From NCBI GenBank assembly GCA_025455125.1, contig JALONE010000013.1, positions 1 through 9,823 on the forward strand: a stretch of DNA of 9,823 nucleotides. Reading direction: 5' to 3'. This DNA comes from Bacteroidota bacterium. Its GTDB lineage: Bacteria; Bacteroidota; Ignavibacteria; UBA10030. A program made the position numbers and the translations under genes. The notes below the pieces were generated by a model. It did not search any database and had not been told where the DNA came from. It saw only the letters and a list, made by a program, of their open reading frames with translations. Numbering within the stretch: position 1 is the first letter of the stretch; each line of letters opens with the position of its first letter. This document shows, piece after piece, positions 5,749 to 9,823 of this stretch.

Positions 5749-7251
5749 TTAGGGAATGCGGAGGATGGGGAACTCGCGAGAGCGGAGAAGCGACTCGTGT
5801 TCCGGATACTTGACGAGTCCCCAAAGGGATTGAGGCTCGAATGCCGTGGCCACGAGATACGATTGCCGCTGGTTCAAACGCACGATGATATCACCCGGCT
5901 GGAGCGTCGCAGTCGTTTCGACCGTGTGTGCATAGACGCGCAGAACGGAATCTTCTTCCACGACCTCATATGCGACACTGTCGATCATGGAGCGCTGAAC
6001 CGTCTGTTCCGTTGGCGTGTGGACGACTTCATGCTGAACGCCATGGCCTTCGAGAAGAGGAAGAGAGGCGAGTGCTCGCGGGACGACGTATGCCTTCGGC
6101 AGTGTCGTGGTCAAGGTCGGGTGCACAACGCTCAGATACGGATGGATGCTCCAGACCGTATCGATTCCGCCTGGAACCGTACGGACGGGGATCTCCAGCG
6201 TTCGTCCGTCCGAAACATGGTTCATGCGCAGGACGAATGGCTGTCCTGCGGCCTGTGTTCGCAGCTCACGTTCTCGTTGTACCAGGTCTTTGATCTCCAC
6301 CGCGTGCTGCGCACAGTACCGGATGAGCGCATCGATGGAGATGAACTGCGATGTTGCCCGACGCTGCAGAAGCGAATCCTTGTTTCCCGCATTCTTCCCT
6401 TCCTGGATGAACGACAGCGTTCCTTGAATGCCGAGGCTCTGGCGTCCGTCGTTCGGCTCGGTAGTGCTGTGCCGCAGATACATGTCCGGGGTGCCGACGA
6501 GGTATTCATGAAAGGAATAGTTCTTCGCCCGCATCGCCTCGGCGAGGAATGGAAACACTTTCGCGCGCTGATAGTCCCTGAGCGGAGCGGGGACGTTGAG
6601 ATTGGTCAACATGCCCAGCTGGACATCGCCGGTCTTCATCATGCCCGCACGGGTCCACGCACCGGACGATCCGTACTCATGGATGTCCATCGTCACCTCG
6701 GGCCACAACGCAAGGAACGCCTGATGAAGCGCGATGGTCTCGGGTGCATCAAGCATCAGATGGCTCCGATTGAGATCCTGTCGCCGGCTGTTCCGACGCT
6801 GATCCTTCTCCGCACCGTCCGGATTGACCTGCGGGACGATGTACAGCTCGACCGCACGCAGGTGGCGGGCATACTCTCCGGAGGCGCATCGCGCCAGCAG
6901 CATCGTGAGCGCTTCTTTTCCGGAAGGCTCGTCTCCGTGCTGCTGGGCGAACAGCATGATTCGAAGTTTCGGTTCTCGTTCATTCGCCGCTGCTGCAACG
7001 CGCACCATCTTGATCGAACGCCCCTCCGGCGTTGTTCCGAGCGTGGAGACCGTCATGAATGGGACTTGTTCGAGCGCTGTAAGAAATGCCTGCAGCGCAT
7101 CATACGACGTTGAAACACGGAAACCATTCCGCTCGATGGGGGCCTGAATTACCCCGCCCAGTTGAGCGCGAGCCATGGTTGGAGCGATGCTGAGCAGAAG
7201 ACAGAGAACAAGGGTGACGACTTCGACGCGAGCGAACTTCATATTCTGCAT
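5749..7251 (-). CDS. Exported M14-family zinc carboxypeptidase
   Basis: The 500-residue product begins with a signal peptide (residues 1-29, hydrophobic VVTLVLCLLLSIAPTM, then ARA before QLGG). The zinc site is H105 and E108 in QQHGDEPSGKEA plus H191 in MDIHEYG. VNPDG (142-146) and DLNR (159-162) are the usual M14 substrate-binding elements, and E284 in FIQEGKN is the likely catalytic glutamate. About 200 residues follow the catalytic domain, with PGDIIVRLNQRQSYLV near the end, probably an accessory beta domain. M14 enzymes remove C-terminal residues from peptides; some cleave murein peptides. The signal peptide places it in the periplasm or outside the cell. AAAGGAGA (7257-7264) lies close before the ATG and supports it over the ATG three codons on. 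Sixteen bases separate it from the corrinoid gene and 30 from the enolase-family gene, so co-transcription is likely. Confidence 0.9.
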   Translation of the reverse strand: MQNMKFARVEVVTLVLCLLLSIAPTMARAQLGGVIQAPIERNGFRVSTSYDALQAFLTALEQVPFMTVSTLGTTPEGRSIKMVRVAAAANEREPKLRIMLFAQQHGDEPSGKEALTMLLARCASGEYARHLRAVELYIVPQVNPDGAEKDQRRNSRRQDLNRSHLMLDAPETIALHQAFLALWPEVTMDIHEYGSSGAWTRAGMMKTGDVQLGMLTNLNVPAPLRDYQRAKVFPFLAEAMRAKNYSFHEYLVGTPDMYLRHSTTEPNDGRQSLGIQGTLSFIQEGKNAGNKDSLLQRRATSQFISIDALIRYCAQHAVEIKDLVQRERELRTQAAGQPFVLRMNHVSDGRTLEIPVRTVPGGIDTVWSIHPYLSVVHPTLTTTLPKAYVVPRALASLPLLEGHGVQHEVVHTPTEQTVQRSMIDSVAYEVVEEDSVLRVYAHTVETTATLQPGDIIVRLNQRQSYLVATAFEPQSLWGLVKYPEHESLLRSREFPILRIP

Positions 7252-7267
7252 CCAGATCTCCTTTCGA

Positions 7268-7936
7268 TCACGACGCGATGCTGTTCAGATATTCCAGACC
7301 CCGCTGCGGGTCGGGAGCATAGTGATCCGCACCGATCTTCGCCGCGAACTCTCGAGACACAGGAGCGCCTCCGATGATGATTCTCATGGCTGGATATTTC
7401 GCGCGGATGTCCTTCGCCGTCTGTTCCATGTTGAGCATCGTCGTGGTCAGCAGTGCGCTCATCCCGACGGCGTTGGGCTTGTGGGTTTCGACGGCCTGCA
7501 GGAATCTTTCCGTCGAGACATCCACGCCGAGGTCCACAACCTTCCACCCGCCCCCCTGAAGGAACAACGAAACGATCTTCTTGCCGATATCGTGCAGGTC
7601 TCCCTTCACGGTCCCGAGCACCACCGTTCCCTTCGGGACGATGGCTCCTGAATTGAAGAATGGTTCCAGATGCTTCATCGCCGCGGTCATCGCTTTGGCG
7701 GACATCAGCACTTCCGGAAGGAACATGCTCCCATCGCGGAACTTCTTTCCCACCACGGACATGCCGGCGATCAATCCCTGGTTCAGCACGTCGTCAGGCG
7801 TTGCACCTGATTCCAGCGCCTGTTTCGTCAGCTCATCCGTCCCAGGCTGTCCTTTGAGTTGAGGAGGATAGGGAGATTGCACATTGATCTTCCCGATCTC
7901 AACGCAATGGGCGATCTGGCTGAGAAGTTCCTGCAT
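7268..7936 (-). CDS. Stand-alone corrinoid (cobalamin-binding) protein, MtaC/MtbC/MetH-module type
   Basis: The 222-residue product has two domains. Residues about 1-95 form the helical cap found before B12 domains (ATPDDVLNQGLIAGM, FLPEVLMSAKAM). Residues about 102-220 form a Rossmann-like B12-binding domain with the full signature: D113-x-H115-x-x-G118 in GDLHDIGKK, SAL at 160-162, and GGAP at 189-192, all at normal spacings. H115 should replace dimethylbenzimidazole as lower cobalt ligand. Such proteins shuttle methyl groups between a substrate methyltransferase and a second acceptor enzyme. Neither such an enzyme nor a reductive activator is in the window, so partner and substrate are unknown; a light- or B12-sensing role is less likely because no output domain is fused. 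AAAGGA (7945-7950) lies 8 bases before the ATG. It follows the surface-protein gene by 29 bases. Confidence 0.9.
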   Translation of the reverse strand: MQELLSQIAHCVEIGKINVQSPYPPQLKGQPGTDELTKQALESGATPDDVLNQGLIAGMSVVGKKFRDGSMFLPEVLMSAKAMTAAMKHLEPFFNSGAIVPKGTVVLGTVKGDLHDIGKKIVSLFLQGGGWKVVDLGVDVSTERFLQAVETHKPNAVGMSALLTTTMLNMEQTAKDIRAKYPAMRIIIGGAPVSREFAAKIGADHYAPDPQRGLEYLNSIAS

Positions 7937-7965
7937 CCGTTCTGTCCTTTCGAAGTGCGCGGTAA

Positions 7966-9823
7966 TTATTTCAACAGCAGCATGCGCTGTGTTTGGGTGA
8001 ATGTCTGCTTTCCGTCAACAGCGACTCTCATCACACACACATACATCCCGGACGAGAACATGCGCCCGTCAAACCGCGCCTGATAGTAGCCGGGTTGATA
8101 GACTCCTTCCGCCAACACAGCGACTTCACGTCCCAAAAGATCATACACTGACAGACGGATAAATCCGAAATCCGAGATCCGAAATCCGAAATTGGTCTCC
8201 GGGTTGAATGGGTTCGGATAGTTCTGCTCCAACGCGTTCTCGCGCGGGATGAGATCGACGCCGCCGTTGTTCTTTGCGACAAAGTCCGGCTTTCCGACCA
8301 CGATGCGGAACGAGCGGAGACTGTTCCCCGAGTTGATGTCGAGCGTTTTCAGTGAACGCAGCGGATGTGCCGTGCGGAGATCCATGTCCACGACATAGCC
8401 ATCCCACTCTGCGGGAAGCGCTGCCTCCGCCTCGACGAATGAGAGCCGGAGCGCCGCTCCCTTGTCACCCGTGTGGACATGCATGGACCACACACTCCCC
8501 TCTTCGTTCACGCTCCGAATATCCCGCATCAACCCTGGCTCATCGTCGTCGAACGTGACGGCAACGTTTCGGTCTCCGACGAAGGGAGGTTGGAAGAGAT
8601 CGAGCGCGTCGTAATCATTCTCCGACGTCATCGCCATGCCGAAACCATTCTCGAGGCACTGGATCCCGTTGTCCCGTCGGAATGCATCGACACCGATCTG
8701 CCATCCTTCTTCGGATGCGCCGCGCACCAGGGTCTTGGGCATCACCCGACCAGCTGCGGGAGGAGGTGCTTCAACTGTTCCTGTTGAAGGGATCATGCGG
8801 AATCGCAAGGTTCCCGCCTGACTCATCCGGACTGCAACGCCGCTCCACGGTTCGATGACATCCCCGCTTGACGGACGAACCCAACCGCTGATCGGTCCAG
8901 AACCCGTATAATAGACACGATCCTGGATCGTCCCCAATCCCACCGCCGTAATGCTGTCGAAGGGAACGTTGAACGTGAACGGATTGCCGACAAGGTTCCA
9001 CCCGGACGCAACATCGATCCCGATTCCCGCCAGGTTGGCGGTCTGGGCGAGCATTCCCCGTCCTACCGCAACATGCATGCTCGCATCACGGAGAATGAGA
9101 AAGAACGCCTTCCCGAGAGAGACGATGTTCTGGCTCTTGAAGGATTCGTAATCGATCTTCTGCCCACCAATGTATTGCTGCATCCGCCATCGGCCGTAGT
9201 CGTCGCCGTCCAGCCGGTGGTCGCCGAGGCTGTTTTCCATGAAGCTGCTCGGACGCTTGTCATCCAGATCATAGGGAACGCTGAAGATGCGATACGCTTT
9301 GACCTGTTCCGCAGCGGACAGCGAACTGGCCGCCGGCAACGTGCGGGGATCGGCCTCCGACGTGACATCATTTTGGACAGCCGCCGAGTAGATCGGTGTC
9401 CGGGCAATGTTTCCCGCGCTATCCCACACGGATATCCGGTAGTCAACTCCGTTCGCATTCCCGGCAGTGAGGAAATACGCCGGCGGAATGGTAGCCTCGA
9501 TTGTTGGGAGCGAGGTGAGGGGGAAGTTGGCAGACATGAGCGACGCTTCCGATGCCCGCTTATACTCGAGATGTGCTGCCGCGATCGGTGCACCCAGGGC
9601 AGACTTCGTAATGGTCGCGCTCACGGTCGGCGTCGGACTGACTGTCCCATCCGACTTTACGGCAATGATCGGGAGCATCGTTGCACTGTAGTTGATGATC
9701 GGTGCGACCGAGTCGAACTTGACGACCGTCGTCGCTGCCGAACCAGGATCCTTGTTCCCCGCATTGTCTTCGAGATAGACATAGACCGTATGCGTGCCAA
9801 CTGATGGCGCATTCACAAATATC
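7966..9823 (-). CDS. Large secreted surface protein with Ig-like modules and a type IX secretion sorting domain (5' end outside the window)
   Basis: The frame is open to the window edge, so the start is missing; residue numbers below count from the GTG at 9814-9816, which is probably internal. Residues 1-40 end one Ig-like module (EDNAGN at 16-21) and 40-147 form another (WDSAGN at 131-136). Residues about 172-345 form a beta-rich region with FSVPYDLDD, GKAFFLI, GWNLVGNPF and IEPWSGVAV, a pattern I associate with long sorted proteins of this group but cannot name. Residues about 525-616 are the sorting domain: LEQNYPNPFNPET (529-541), VYDLLGREVAVL (557-568), SSGMYV (588-593) and final MLLLK. 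This domain directs export through type IX secretion and is normally removed or used for anchoring. The ligand and role are unknown. A 7-base repeat encodes NFGFRISDFGF inside the sorting domain (see findings). Confidence 0.85.
   Translation of the reverse strand, partial: IFVNAPSVGTHTVYVYLEDNAGNKDPGSAATTVVKFDSVAPIINYSATMLPIIAVKSDGTVSPTPTVSATITKSALGAPIAAAHLEYKRASEASLMSANFPLTSLPTIEATIPPAYFLTAGNANGVDYRISVWDSAGNIARTPIYSAAVQNDVTSEADPRTLPAASSLSAAEQVKAYRIFSVPYDLDDKRPSSFMENSLGDHRLDGDDYGRWRMQQYIGGQKIDYESFKSQNIVSLGKAFFLILRDASMHVAVGRGMLAQTANLAGIGIDVASGWNLVGNPFTFNVPFDSITAVGLGTIQDRVYYTGSGPISGWVRPSSGDVIEPWSGVAVRMSQAGTLRFRMIPSTGTVEAPPPAAGRVMPKTLVRGASEEGWQIGVDAFRRDNGIQCLENGFGMAMTSENDYDALDLFQPPFVGDRNVAVTFDDDEPGLMRDIRSVNEEGSVWSMHVHTGDKGAALRLSFVEAEAALPAEWDGYVVDMDLRTAHPLRSLKTLDINSGNSLRSFRIVVGKPDFVAKNNGGVDLIPRENALEQNYPNPFNPETNFGFRISDFGFIRLSVYDLLGREVAVLAEGVYQPGYYQARFDGRMFSSGMYVCVMRVAVDGKQTFTQTQRMLLLK
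8161..8188 (-). repeat. 7-base tandem repeat inside the sorting domain, four units of AAATCCG (plus strand)
   Basis: On the plus strand AAATCCG, AAATCCG, AGATCCG and AAATCCG follow each other at 8161-8167, 8168-8174, 8175-8181 and 8182-8188, with a further AAAT at 8189-8192. On the coding strand the unit CGGATTT has no stop in any frame, and all three frames give the same cyclic peptide R-I-S-D-F-G-F. The encoded NFGFRISDFGFI (residues 542-553) replaces what is normally a short variable strand between NPFNPET and the VYDLLGREV motif. Confidence 0.9.

Noticed and set aside
5329..7113. Plus-strand open frame of 594 codons
   Set aside because: It mirrors the M14 peptidase and the start of the enolase-family gene. 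The translation is low in hydrophobic structure and Arg-rich, as expected for the antisense of a GC-rich gene.
8161..8188. CRISPR-like repeat
   Set aside because: The units are 7 bases and directly adjacent with no spacers; this is a simple tandem repeat.

Overview
The window looks like chromosome from a GC-richer member of the Bacteroidota/Ignavibacteriota/Rhodothermota side of the FCB group. The best evidence is the large protein at the right edge. It ends in a type IX secretion (Por) C-terminal sorting domain with the LEQNYPNPFNPET opening and a terminal MLLLK, preceded by Ig-like and beta-rich modules. I saw no tRNA, rRNA, IS element, CRISPR array or phage gene. The base composition looks even throughout.

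Left half, plus strand. A secreted DNA/RNA non-specific endonuclease (90-866) is followed by about 340 bases with no gene. Next comes a tight three-gene cluster (1210-4112). Its first gene encodes a small outer-membrane protein with a TPR-like start and a beta-barrel resembling the C-terminal part of NfrA. The second encodes a membrane GT2 glycosyltransferase of the NfrB type (DSED, TED and QxxRW motifs). The third encodes a single-domain CheY-like receiver whose start overlaps the glycosyltransferase stop (ATGA). In E. coli, NfrA/NfrB make and export a ManNAc-containing exopolysaccharide that phage N4 uses as receptor, and NfrB is switched on by c-di-GMP through a C-terminal MshEN domain. Here the synthase stops where that domain would begin and a phospho-receiver gene follows directly. 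The cluster may therefore be a compact exopolysaccharide machine controlled by phosphorylation instead of c-di-GMP. This is the most interesting system in the window.

Middle. A hairpin at 4148-4180 separates the plus-strand cluster from a convergent minus-strand cold-shock protein (4207-4407), which has a long leader of its own. A 7-base tandem repeat lies between the receiver stop and the hairpin.

Right half, minus strand, read from right to left. The order is the sorted surface protein (incomplete at the window edge), a stand-alone corrinoid (B12) protein, an exported M14 zinc carboxypeptidase, and an enolase-superfamily enzyme of the o-succinylbenzoate synthase/N-succinylamino acid racemase family. 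Gaps of 29, 16 and 30 bases suggest one transcript. The corrinoid protein has no methyltransferase partner in view. The peptidase plus enolase-superfamily pair recalls the E. coli mpaA-ycjG murein-peptide pair. A second 7-base tandem repeat lies inside the sorting domain of the surface protein, where gain or loss of one unit would put the sorting signal out of frame.
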